A stretch of DNA of 38,449 nucleotides from Aporhodopirellula sallentina SM41 (lineage in GTDB: Bacteria; Planctomycetota; Planctomycetia; Pirellulales; Pirellulaceae): the NCBI RefSeq assembly GCF_000346505.1, contig NZ_ANOH01000350.1, forward strand, positions 1 to 38,449, written 5' to 3'. Below the pieces are notes generated by a model. It saw only the letters and a program-made list of their open reading frames with translations. It made no database searches and was not told the DNA's origin. This document shows positions 1 to 7,120 of this stretch, in pieces (position 1 is the stretch's first letter; each line of letters begins with the position of its first letter). The translations under genes and the position numbers were made by a program.

Positions 1-17
1 ATGGGCGGCGGCGATGG

Positions 18-554
18 GTGGGTATGGGCGGCGGCATGGGAGGAGGCGGCGGCCAAGCCATGGGCGGCGGTGGCGGTATGGGCGGTGGTATGGGCGGTGG
101 GCGATGGGAGGCGGGCATGGGCGGCATGGGTGGCGGAATGGGCGGTGGCATGTTCACCGTGCCTGCCGGTCGTGTTCAAAAGGTGGCCCTCAATACCGTT
201 TGCCTCGAACACGGAAAACCCGACCCGAACCCGAAAATGAAATACGCGATCGTGCCGCTCGAACAAGTCACGAAGGACCCCGCCGTCGCACTGCTTTGCC
301 AGGCCCTCGGCAACGGCCAGGTCGCCCAGAACACCGCACAAGCCGCTGCGTGGAACCTGATGGACGGTTTGAGCTGGGAAGAGTTGGCTCGGAAGAACCG
401 CGTCGAGAGCCGCTACACCGGCAACATCCGCTTCTTCTCGCCGCTGGAACTCCGAGCCGCGATGGCCGTCGTTGCGGAAGCTCGCCGGATCGCTTCCGAA
501 GAGATGCCCGCATCGGAGAGCGAGTCGGAATCTGGCGATCACTCGACGTCCTGA
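18..554 (+). CDS. Gly/Met-rich hypothetical protein, probably 5'-truncated by the window edge
   Basis: I do not recognise this protein. The first ~45 residues are a low-complexity Met-Gly-Gly-Gly repeat. It is followed by a well-behaved domain of about 130 residues beginning MFTVPAGRVQKV and rich in helix-forming stretches (…QAAAWNLMDGLSWEELARK…, …LELRAAMAVVAEARRIASE). It ends in an acidic Ser/Glu tail. No signal peptide or membrane segment is visible in the part present. The GTG at 18 is only the first in-frame start: the same MGGG-coding repeat continues up to base 1 in other frames, so the gene almost certainly begins left of the window. Within the repeat, residues RWEAG near 100-116 break the pattern in a way that suggests compensating single-base insertions. 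A strong terminator follows 24 bases after the stop. Function unknown. Confidence 0.7.
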   Translation: MGMGGGMGGGGGQAMGGGGGMGGGMGGGRWEAGMGGMGGGMGGGMFTVPAGRVQKVALNTVCLEHGKPDPNPKMKYAIVPLEQVTKDPAVALLCQALGNGQVAQNTAQAAAWNLMDGLSWEELARKNRVESRYTGNIRFFSPLELRAAMAVVAEARRIASEEMPASESESESGDHSTS

Positions 555-577
555 TCGCAGAACATCGTTAAACCACG

Positions 578-617
578 AACGTGGCCCGTCGCCATCGAGC
601 GGCCGGCCACGTTTTTT
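578..617 (+). terminator. Rho-independent terminator after the Gly/Met-rich gene
   Basis: The arms AACGTGGCC (578-586) and GGCCACGTT (605-613) are perfectly complementary and are followed by a run of T (612-617). It lies 24 bases past the stop at 554, on the same strand. Confidence 0.85.
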
Positions 618-753
618 GTTGCGCGTCCGACCTGCCGAGGTTTGGCGGTCGGATGAATGAAACTTTCGCCCAGGATTGCGTGTTTCGGCCGCTTGTGGTG
701 CAATCGTCGGATCCGGGCTAAGCGACCGTTTCAACTCTCTCACGCACCCGCTC

Positions 754-1071
754 ATGATTCTAGTTCAAGCGATCATTCAGCCGATTCGATTGTCGACCGT
801 GCGGACCGCGTTGCAGGACGCGGGCTACCCGGAAACGATGGTCAGCGACGCGTTGGGATACGGCCGGCAAAGGGGCCAAACAGCAACTTTTCGCGGTAAC
901 GAGTACCGGATCGATTTGCTGCGAAAGGTGATCTTGGAATTGGTCGTCGATGACGATCAGGTCGACGAGGTGATCAGCATCATCCAGTCCTCCTCAAAGA
1001 CCGGCACCCAAGGCGAGATCGGAGACGGCAAAATTTTTACACTGCCGGTCGCCGAAGCCATCACGATCTAA
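754..1071 (+). CDS. P-II-like signalling protein (GlnB/GlnK family)
   Basis: A 105-residue protein closely matching the P-II fold. It starts MILVQAIIQPIRL (the family's MKxIxAIIxPxxL strand) and continues with GYGRQRGQT and the T-loop FRGNEYRIDLL. The tyrosine falls at residue 51, the uridylylation position in enterobacterial GlnB. The B-loop is present as KTGTQGEIGDGKIFTLPV. P-II trimers sense ATP/ADP and 2-oxoglutarate and control nitrogen enzymes and ammonium channels. I chose the ATG at 754 because family homology begins exactly there; an in-frame ATG at 676 would add 26 unrelated residues. Oddities: three extra residues lie in the B-loop (TG-TQGE-IGDGK instead of TG-K-IGDGK), and the protein ends at AEAITI without the usual C-terminal Arg-x-Arg that contacts ATP phosphates. 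No amtB or glnA lies beside it. It could be a divergent P-II paralogue rather than the main nitrogen regulator. Confidence 0.85.
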   Translation: MILVQAIIQPIRLSTVRTALQDAGYPETMVSDALGYGRQRGQTATFRGNEYRIDLLRKVILELVVDDDQVDEVISIIQSSSKTGTQGEIGDGKIFTLPVAEAITI

Positions 1072-1739
1072 AGCCGCGATCGACAACCCAAGAGTATTCA
1101 CGAGCGGCATCTGACGCGAAAGAGTGTCCCTACCCCCGCTCACTTTCCCCCGGGAGGTTTTAGCGAAGTGACCACCGCCTGAATGGAGAGCAAAGTTTGG
1201 CTCCGCGCTCGAAGTTGGTCGCAGATTCATTAAATCGGTTCGCTGCGACCACCTTCGGGGGCGGTCAGAACTCATTGTGATCGATCTCCCCAAGTGCGCT
1301 GACGCGACCTGGGGCTAATGGCTTGAAATCCCTCTGGGATGAACACCGACCTATGGCAATAGACAGCACTCACCCTCTTCCCCTCGCCGCCTCATTGCAG
1401 TCGCGAACGTTTGAACGCTGACACGCAATGACGCGGAGCACCGGATAGCCTCAAGCACCGACTCTCTGCGAATCTGCGATTAGCCCCGGACCAACACCAG
1501 ACACGACCTAAACGAACAAAACGCACCTGTCACTTTTTGCCGCCTCAAGCGTCATCACCTCCAACCTCCCGGAAGGAGGAACCGTGGCGTTGCTACTCAG
1601 GAAAAGGGGGCACACGCAATGTGTTCGTGCTGTGGGTGTCTTGCGGGGTCTCGGTCTTGGAAAGACCGGGCTACGTGGGTTGAGCGGCCGAAGGGCATTA
1701 GAGGAAATGCTTGCTTCGGCTTAGTGATCTTGTTTGCTT
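1072..1739. other. Intergenic region, 668 bases
   Basis: No gene is supported here. It contains one REP-like hairpin (1652-1674), annotated separately. The stretch around 1236-1266 (GCGACCACCTTCGG…) has a short match near 18926, too brief to call a repeat family with confidence. The right part is the 3' flank of the leftward DUF1559 gene, and I see no clear terminator in it. Confidence 0.5.
1652..1674 (-). repeat. REP-like hairpin, TCC-loop family, single copy
   Basis: Arms CGGTCTT (1652-1658) and AAGACCG (1662-1668) flank a three-base loop. CTAC at 1671-1674 reads GTAG on the minus strand, two bases 5' of the hairpin. The other members of the family (30844, 30918, 33662) have CCGTCTT…AAGACGG, so both arms have changed together while the loop and GTAG are kept. 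Confidence 0.75.
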
Positions 1740-3011
1740 CTAAAACTCGGCGTCGATCACTTCTTTGGACGCTTTCGTTCCCAGTTTGCCCCACAGACCG
1801 TAGGGGCTTTGTGATCCGGCGGGTAAGCCTGCGTTGGTCAGGTTGATCATCGCAACCATCGGGCTGGTTTGTGTTCCTGCTTCGATCGAATCGGTGATGA
1901 ATTTCACGGCGCCGTCACCCATCAAGACGTGGCAGCCTCCTTGGTGTCGACTGCTCGGAGGCATCAACCCGTAACGCTTGTCCGTGGTGGCTGTGGCGAC
2001 GATCGTATCGGAACTGTGGTCGTAGGCTCCTTCGCTGGTCACGCAGGCGGCCGAGTTTGGTGGGCTGATTGTCATCATGCCTGTGTAGACCGGGTTGCCG
2101 TCGGCCCATCGATAACCCCGGGCGATGCTGCCGGTCGCGATCAGCGTCACGCCGCTTTCGGCCCAGAACTGAGGCCGTGTTGAATTGACAAATGTGGCTT
2201 CACCACAGGCCGACGGATCCAGCGTCAAAGCCGCGGTCGTGCCGCTGAGGCGAGGGTTCGTGCGGATGTCGCGGTCGCCGAGGTCCGTCGTGATTTCGCC
2301 CATCATGATCGTATTGGCGAGACCGTCGAGGATGTCGCGGAACATCGCCTTCTGCCGTGGAACGAATACGCCGCGGCAGTTCGCACGTGCCATCTGATAG
2401 ACATTGGAGTCTTTCTTGTACAGCGTTCGGCTGGTCGGTCCGTCGGTCGATGAAACAATGCTATCGCCGAGGCAAACGGCGTAGTTGGTTCGGCCCGCCG
2501 ATGGCACCCCTGTGCCGGGATCGCTCGGGCAGCGGAGGGTTGGAAGCTCTTCGCTCCACGGACCATAGCTCGTGTCATCGGTGGTTCCGTTGCTGACGCC
2601 TCCGTCCGGTGAAGGACCCATCGCCGGATAGAGCGTGCCAGTGGTGCCGTTCTTGTTTGGCGCGTTGGGGTTGCTGATTTGTTCCCAGAGAGCCTGTGCT
2701 TCAACGAAAGGCAACAACCCCACTAACGCACTGAGCTCTTCGCCGTTTGCGTTGACGTTGGGCGTGTCCCATGCCGTGGCAACGCTCAGTCCGGTGCCAC
2801 CCTTTTGAATCGGAAGTTGGTTGTAGGCGGAATGGTAGTTGTGGATCCCCAATCCGATTTGTTTGAAGTTGTTACTGCAACTCATCCGGCGTGCCGCTTC
2901 CCGGGCGGCTTGAACCGCGGGGAGCAGCAGGCCGACCAAGACTCCAATGATGGCGATCACCACCAGCAACTCAACAAGGGTAAAGCCACGACGGGCGTTT
3001 CGCGTATTCAT
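1740..3011 (-). CDS. DUF1559 type-IV-pilin-like secreted protein
   Basis: A 423-residue member of the large planctomycete DUF1559 (PF07596) family. The N-terminus is a class III prepilin signal, [21 protein letters not shown]: cleavage is expected after Gly, with Glu at mature position 5, followed by a hydrophobic helix and the family block [22 protein letters not shown]. The C-terminal block [19 protein letters not shown] and the ending [22 protein letters not shown] are typical. By analogy it is processed by a prepilin peptidase and exposed outside the cytoplasmic membrane; the role of the family is not established. I preferred the ATG at 3011 over a GTG at 3020, three codons upstream. A close paralogue lies just upstream on the same strand (3444-4691) and a third at 20995. 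The near repetition of the pair suggests tandem duplication. Confidence 0.92.
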   Translation of the reverse strand: MNTRNARRGFTLVELLVVIAIIGVLVGLLLPAVQAAREAARRMSCSNNFKQIGLGIHNYHSAYNQLPIQKGGTGLSVATAWDTPNVNANGEELSALVGLLPFVEAQALWEQISNPNAPNKNGTTGTLYPAMGPSPDGGVSNGTTDDTSYGPWSEELPTLRCPSDPGTGVPSAGRTNYAVCLGDSIVSSTDGPTSRTLYKKDSNVYQMARANCRGVFVPRQKAMFRDILDGLANTIMMGEITTDLGDRDIRTNPRLSGTTAALTLDPSACGEATFVNSTRPQFWAESGVTLIATGSIARGYRWADGNPVYTGMMTISPPNSAACVTSEGAYDHSSDTIVATATTDKRYGLMPPSSRHQGGCHVLMGDGAVKFITDSIEAGTQTSPMVAMINLTNAGLPAGSQSPYGLWGKLGTKASKEVIDAEF

Positions 3012-3443
3012 CGTATTCACTCACTCAGCAGAAGGACGAGAATGCCCGATACAGGATCGTCTCGGGCGTGTAGTGAGTGATAAACACCGGTACCGTATAA
3101 AGGCTCTTGCGAGTTTGTCCAACGGTCATGTGATTTCAGTACGAGGTTGCTCGAAACGACCGGCGGCGTGATTGATCGACGAGCGTCAGTGCTCAGTTTG
3201 CTCCTTCTGCTGGGGCAGATGTTGCATCGTACGAGGCAGTTGGGGCTTTGTCGTTTCCAGCGACGCGCATGAAAAAACGCTGCGGTCGCTTTTGCTGACC
3301 ACAGCGTTTTGAGTTGAGTGCCGAACGGAAGCTTGATTAGTTGGTCGGCGCTAACCGTGGTTGTGAATCAGCCACGGCGAACGTCCGACGGAACATCGAT
3401 TGATCATGCTTACCAGATCAGTTCTAGGAAACGTGAGATTCGA
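3012..3443. other. Intergenic region between the two DUF1559 paralogues, 432 bases
   Basis: No gene is seen. The region holds the promoter side of the DUF1559 gene ending at 1740 and, at 3273-3310, a terminator for the paralogue ending at 3444. The two paralogues are therefore probably separate transcription units. Confidence 0.5.
3267..3310 (-). terminator. Rho-independent terminator after the second DUF1559 gene
   Basis: AAAACGCTGCGGTC (3273-3286) pairs with GACCACAGCGTTTT (3297-3310), with one G·T pair. Read on the minus strand the hairpin is followed by TTTTTTC, as expected for a terminator of the leftward gene that stops at 3444. Confidence 0.8.
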
Positions 3444-4691
3444 TTAGAACTCGGAATCGATGACTTCCTTCGAAGCCTTCGTTCCCAACTTGCCCCACAA
3501 GCCATACGGGCTTTGCGAGCCAGACGCGAGTCCGGTGTCGCTGGTGTGGATTCGAGCGACCATCGGGCTGGTTTGCGTTCCCGCTTCAATCGAGTCAGTG
3601 ATGAACTTGACCGCGCCGTCACCCATCAGGACGTGGCATCCGCCTTGGTGGCGGCTACCGGCAGGCATCAAACCGTATCGTTTGTCTGCCGACGCGGTCG
3701 CGATGATACCGCTGCCGTCATACATGCCTTCGTCAGCGACGCAGGCGGCGCTGTTGGGTGGGCTGATGGTCATCATGCCCGAGTAGACGGGGTTGCCGTC
3801 GGCCCATCGAAAACCACGACCGATGCTGCCGGTATTGATCAACGCTACCCCGGAGGTGGCCCAGAACTGAGGCCGGGTCGCGTCGACGGTGGATGCGTCG
3901 CCGCACAGAGCTGGATTGGCAACGATTGTCGCGGTGGTTCCGATCGCGTTCGGGTTGGTGCGGATGTCACGGTCGCCCAGGTCCGTCACGATCTCGCCCA
4001 TCATGATTGTGTTGGCGAGGCCGTCGAGGATGTCACGGAATTTGGCCTTTTGCCGCGGGACGAAGACACCACGGCAGTTAGCACGAGCCATTTGTCCGGC
4101 GTTCGAGTTCTTCTTGTTGAGCGTGCTCGTGGTCGGTCCGTCGGTCGACGAAACGATGCTGTCACCGAGGCTGGCGGCGTAGTTGGTTCGTCCGGCGGCG
4201 GGAAGCCCGGTTCCCGGATCGCTCGGGCAACGCAGGAACGGTAGCTCCTCGTTCCATGGTCCGTAGTTTCCGTTGCCCGTGCCGTTGTCCGGCGTCGGCC
4301 CCATTGCCGGCCAAATGCCTGCGGAGCCGTCTTTGTTCGGCGCATTCGGGTTAGCGATTTGTTCCCACAACGCTTGGGCTTCTACGAATGGGAGCACGCC
4401 GACGAGCGCACTGAGTTCTTCGCAGTTGCCTTGCGTGTTGGACAGGTCCCAGCTTGCGTTGGGGTAAAGTCCGGTGCCCGCCTTTTGGATCGGCAGTTGG
4501 TTGTATGCCGAGTGGTAGTTGTGGATTCCGAGTCCCAACTGTTTGAAGTTATTACTGCAGCTCATCCGACGAGCGGCTTCACGTGCTGCCTGGACGGCAG
4601 GCAACAACAATCCAACGAGAACACCGATGATGGCGATCACGACTAACAGCTCGACCAAAGTGAATGCAGATCGAGTTTCCGACTTCTTCAT
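3444..4691 (-). CDS. DUF1559 type-IV-pilin-like secreted protein, paralogue 2
   Basis: A 415-residue DUF1559 protein that matches its neighbour at 1740-3011 block for block. Shared blocks include the prepilin-type start ([17 protein letters not shown]), [73 protein letters not shown], the [14 protein letters not shown] block and the [22 protein letters not shown] end. Here the residue before Phe is Ala, not the usual Gly (RSA-F rather than RRG-F). Since Gly at -1 is normally required by prepilin peptidase, this copy may be cleaved poorly or anchored uncleaved. The ATG at 4691 is chosen because it has a GAAAGAGA purine tract just upstream; an in-frame start at 4763 would place 24 unrelated residues before the signal. 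Confidence 0.92.
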   Translation of the reverse strand: MKKSETRSAFTLVELLVVIAIIGVLVGLLLPAVQAAREAARRMSCSNNFKQLGLGIHNYHSAYNQLPIQKAGTGLYPNASWDLSNTQGNCEELSALVGVLPFVEAQALWEQIANPNAPNKDGSAGIWPAMGPTPDNGTGNGNYGPWNEELPFLRCPSDPGTGLPAAGRTNYAASLGDSIVSSTDGPTTSTLNKKNSNAGQMARANCRGVFVPRQKAKFRDILDGLANTIMMGEIVTDLGDRDIRTNPNAIGTTATIVANPALCGDASTVDATRPQFWATSGVALINTGSIGRGFRWADGNPVYSGMMTISPPNSAACVADEGMYDGSGIIATASADKRYGLMPAGSRHQGGCHVLMGDGAVKFITDSIEAGTQTSPMVARIHTSDTGLASGSQSPYGLWGKLGTKASKEVIDSEF

Positions 4692-5960
4692 ATTGTCTCT
4701 TTCAAAGTGTTCGTGTGACGTGAGCGTCGACAAAATGGAACCGACGACGAAACTAATAAACAAGAGACTCTAGGAATTGTCTTCCCTCAATTCTGAAATT
4801 TTGTCGAAAACGGTTCTCTAGTGCCAAGGCTGTCACCTCTACAGGGGAGTGGTTTGTGCGCGTTGGTTTATAGCGACGAGCAACCGAACTAAGGTCTTAT
4901 ATGTTGCAATATTCATAACACTCTTGAGTCCTTCATGTTTGAAGGGTTTGTTGGCTTGGGGTTCATGAGTTCTAGGCATCGCGTTCACAAGATCTCAACA
5001 TTTATCCGAGCATTGCTCCGTCGATCGACGTTCGTGGCGGGTTATCGGGCTGTTGATTTATTCGTCTAACGGGCAGCCAAAGGCGACCTGCTTGCTGCTG
5101 CACGTCGCCTACGGCTACCGGTTAAACGAAAGCAGGTTGACTCTTGAATAAATCAACAGCCCGTTATGCGCGAACCGTTGCAAACGCCAAGCTTTTCGTG
5201 CTTTTCTCGTCAAGAAGGAATGTGATTGGTTCTTGAGCTTCCCTTGGAACGATGTGGCTGAGTGGCTTTAGGGATGCACAGGGGCTGCATTAGGGCGGGG
5301 ATGTTTGTGTTCGGTTTGTAACACTTGTATCAATGCTTTATTGCCGTTGGGCGTGAGGCGTTCTTAATGGTGTATCAAGGGATGATAGGATCGCGTTGCG
5401 GACGAAGATGGTGGCCGGCGAATTGTTAAGAACTGCAACGTTCGATGAGGTGGGGGACCACCGGGGCTAAGGATTGTGGGCGTGCCTTTGCGAGTGGTGT
5501 TCGGATTGGTTCGTAAGTCATTGAGGAACGGCACTGGTCTTATAAGTGTGGCTCTTATGTGCAGGTGTTGTGGTAGCCGGGGGGGAGGAGGAACGTTTGT
5601 GACCTGCGTCCTTTTCTGTTGTTAGTGGCGTCTCGCACCCGCGGTGTTGGTTTGCTAGGGCGTGGATCTTGCCACGTGGAGGTTTGGCTCGCCGTGCCGA
5701 GTTGGTTCTCTGTTGGTTCGGTGACCCGAGTGAACGATTGCGTGGGTGTGGAGGGGGACACCCATACGACGATGGATCCTTTGAAGCGTGCCTCCGCCGC
5801 GGTGCCGGGCGATGGGTTCCCGAACGGGACGCAATGGTGTGAAATGGGGGGGAGGTAGGAGGCGTGTTGTGGTGAACAGATGGGCTGCGCCGCAACCCGA
5901 TTGCAACTTTCTTTTCCCCTGAGCGACGCCACGGGCGTTACGAAAGACGAACGGACTGCG
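4692..5960. other. Long intergenic region, 1.27 kb
   Basis: No convincing gene is present. Open frames between 5518 and 5932 overlap each other on both strands, lack family resemblance and look like chance frames. The only structured item is the palindromic element at 5046-5163. A decayed gene cannot be excluded. Confidence 0.5.
5046..5163 (-). repeat. Palindromic element B (118 bp), free-standing copy
   Basis: The ends are perfect 18-base inverted repeats (CGGGCTGTTGATTTATTC … GAATAAATCAACAGCCCG). An inner pair GGCGAC…GTCGCC is next to TAC, so on the minus strand it reads GTAG followed by a hairpin. TTAT occurs immediately outside both ends (5042-5045 and 5164-5167), a possible target duplication. 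Related copies lie inside the larger elements at 30531-30670 and 37260-37371. No coding capacity, so if mobile it is non-autonomous. Confidence 0.8.
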
Positions 5961-6722
5961 ATGAGGATACTGTTAACAAACGACGACGGAGTTTACGCGC
6001 CTGGGTTGGCCGCGTTGGGGCATCAGTTGCGACACCTCGGGGAGGTGATCGTGGTCGCCCCAGCGACGGAGCAAAGTGGGGTGGGGCATTCGATTACCTA
6101 TCTAACCCCGTTGGTGCCTAAGTCGATTCACCGCGAAGGACGCCATTGGGCGTGGGCGGTCGAAGGGTCTCCTGCCGATTGTGTGAAGCTCGCTCTTGCC
6201 GAACTCTTCGCAGATGAACCGATCGACTTGGTCGTCAGTGGGATCAACAGCGGATTGAATGCCGGGATCAATGTGTTGTATTCAGGCACTGTTGCCGCGG
6301 CGATCGAAGGTGCGTTTTTCGGAGTGACGAGTGTCGCCGTTTCTCTCGAGCATGATGAGGACGCCGATTTCGACGCGGCGGCTGTGATCGCCCGGAACGT
6401 GATCGGTCAGTTGATCCGTCACGACGAATGTGAGGGCGGTCTGTTCAATCTCAACATCCCGACCGCGGCCACGAAGACGACGAGCGAGGTGAAAGTCGTC
6501 CCGATGGGGCTGGCCCAATACGGCCGGCGATATGAAAAACGGCAGGATCCCGGCGGACGCGATTATTACTGGGCGTTGTGGACCGAACCGACCAAGGCCC
6601 CGGCGGAGATGACGGACCTAACGCAGCTTCGCGAAGGGAAGATTACGCTGACCCCGCTGCATTTCAATCTGACCCGCAACGACCTGCTAGAGAAAATGAA
6701 CGACTGGCAGATCCGGAGCTGA
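5961..6722 (+). CDS. surE: 5'/3'-nucleotidase SurE (survival protein E)
   Basis: A 253-residue protein of normal SurE length. It is a metal-dependent phosphatase that removes phosphate from nucleoside monophosphates in the cytoplasm. The start MRILLTNDDGVYAPG carries the metal-binding Asp8-Asp9 pair. EQSGVGHSITY supplies the conserved Ser loop, and VSGINSGLNAG the conserved Asn. STGT-like residues (LYSGTVAAAIEG) complete the active-site set. I chose the ATG at 5961 because SurE homology starts there; an upstream in-frame start at 5880 adds 27 unrelated residues. It stands alone with a terminator close behind. In many bacteria surE sits beside pcm or rpoS, which is not the case here. Confidence 0.95.
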   Translation: MRILLTNDDGVYAPGLAALGHQLRHLGEVIVVAPATEQSGVGHSITYLTPLVPKSIHREGRHWAWAVEGSPADCVKLALAELFADEPIDLVVSGINSGLNAGINVLYSGTVAAAIEGAFFGVTSVAVSLEHDEDADFDAAAVIARNVIGQLIRHDECEGGLFNLNIPTAATKTTSEVKVVPMGLAQYGRRYEKRQDPGGRDYYWALWTEPTKAPAEMTDLTQLREGKITLTPLHFNLTRNDLLEKMNDWQIRS

Positions 6723-6734
6723 TTCGCGGGGTGC

Positions 6735-6765
6735 AACGGCACGCGTGAGATGCCGTTTTCATTTT
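6735..6765 (+). terminator. Rho-independent terminator after surE
   Basis: AACGGCA (6735-6741) pairs with TGCCGTT (6751-6757), followed by TTCATTTTT. It lies 12 bases past the surE stop. Confidence 0.8.
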
Positions 6766-6817
6766 TGCTAAGTGGCCAGCGATTGGAGCGTTCTTAGAGC
6801 CGATGTCGCCGATGTCG

Positions 6818-6857
6818 CGAGACTTCGGTGGTCTGAATTCCGGCGAATCCAGCTACG
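6818..6857 (-). repeat. REP-like repeat D, copy 1
   Basis: Forty bases matching 19052-19091 at about 34 positions (core ACTTCGGTGG.CTGAATTC.G.CGAAT.C.GCTACG). On the minus strand it reads GTAG followed at once by CTGGATTC-GCCG-GAATTCAG, a hairpin with one mismatch, which is REP architecture. Confidence 0.75.
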
Positions 6858-6880
6858 CGTTCGTGTCGGCTCACTTTTCC

Positions 6881-6934
6881 GGTAGTGGATCTTGTCAAAG
6901 ATCCTCATGCAGCAGGATCTTTGACGAGATCCAC
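6881..6934 (+). repeat. Hairpin repeat C, copy 1
   Basis: A 21-base arm from 6885 (GTGGATCTTGTCAAAG…) pairs with 6914-6934, with one mismatch, around the loop CATGCAGC. GTAG occurs at 6882-6885, at the 5' base of the stem. A diverged copy is at 37494-37545 with the same loop. The T-run needed for a terminator is missing. Confidence 0.75.
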
Positions 6935-6964
6935 CACGGTGTTCCGGAATGCTAAGAAACTAGC

Positions 6965-7064
6965 GGTGCGTCATCGCGTCGTTTTCGGTAGGACGCGTGG
7001 ATCACCGAAAGTCTCGGCGACTTTCGCTACGCCCTTGAACCCTTCTGCTTGATCGTGACGCACC
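6965..7064 (+). repeat. MITE-like element A, short copy 1
   Basis: The ends are inverted: GGTGCGTCA (6965-6973) and TGACGCACC (7056-7064). The right half (GATCACCGAAAGTCTCGGCG… CTTGAACCC…GATCGTGACGCACC) matches the copies at 36147, 30491 and 37208, but the left stem arm is deleted. It has no coding capacity. Confidence 0.75.
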
Positions 7065-7120
7065 AATAGCACGAGTGCGCGCTTGCGGGTTGATGATTGA
7101 TCCAGATCGGTTGCTGGAGT

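Larger units (their letters stand above)
6723..7120. other. Intergenic region rich in structured repeats, 398 bases
   Basis: No gene. It contains, in order, the surE terminator, repeat D (6818-6857), hairpin C (6881-6934) and a short copy of element A (6965-7064), all annotated separately. The leftward GH10-like gene ends at 7121. Confidence 0.6.

Noticed and set aside
1236-1266. Short match GCGACCACCTTCGG shared with about 18927
   Set aside because: Only about 20 bases align, with no structure or flanking similarity; too weak to call a repeat family.
5518-5932. Overlapping open frames of about 80-125 residues on both strands before surE
   Set aside because: Pro/Arg/Ser-rich translations with no domain, mutual overlap and no ribosome site; most likely chance frames in GC-rich DNA.
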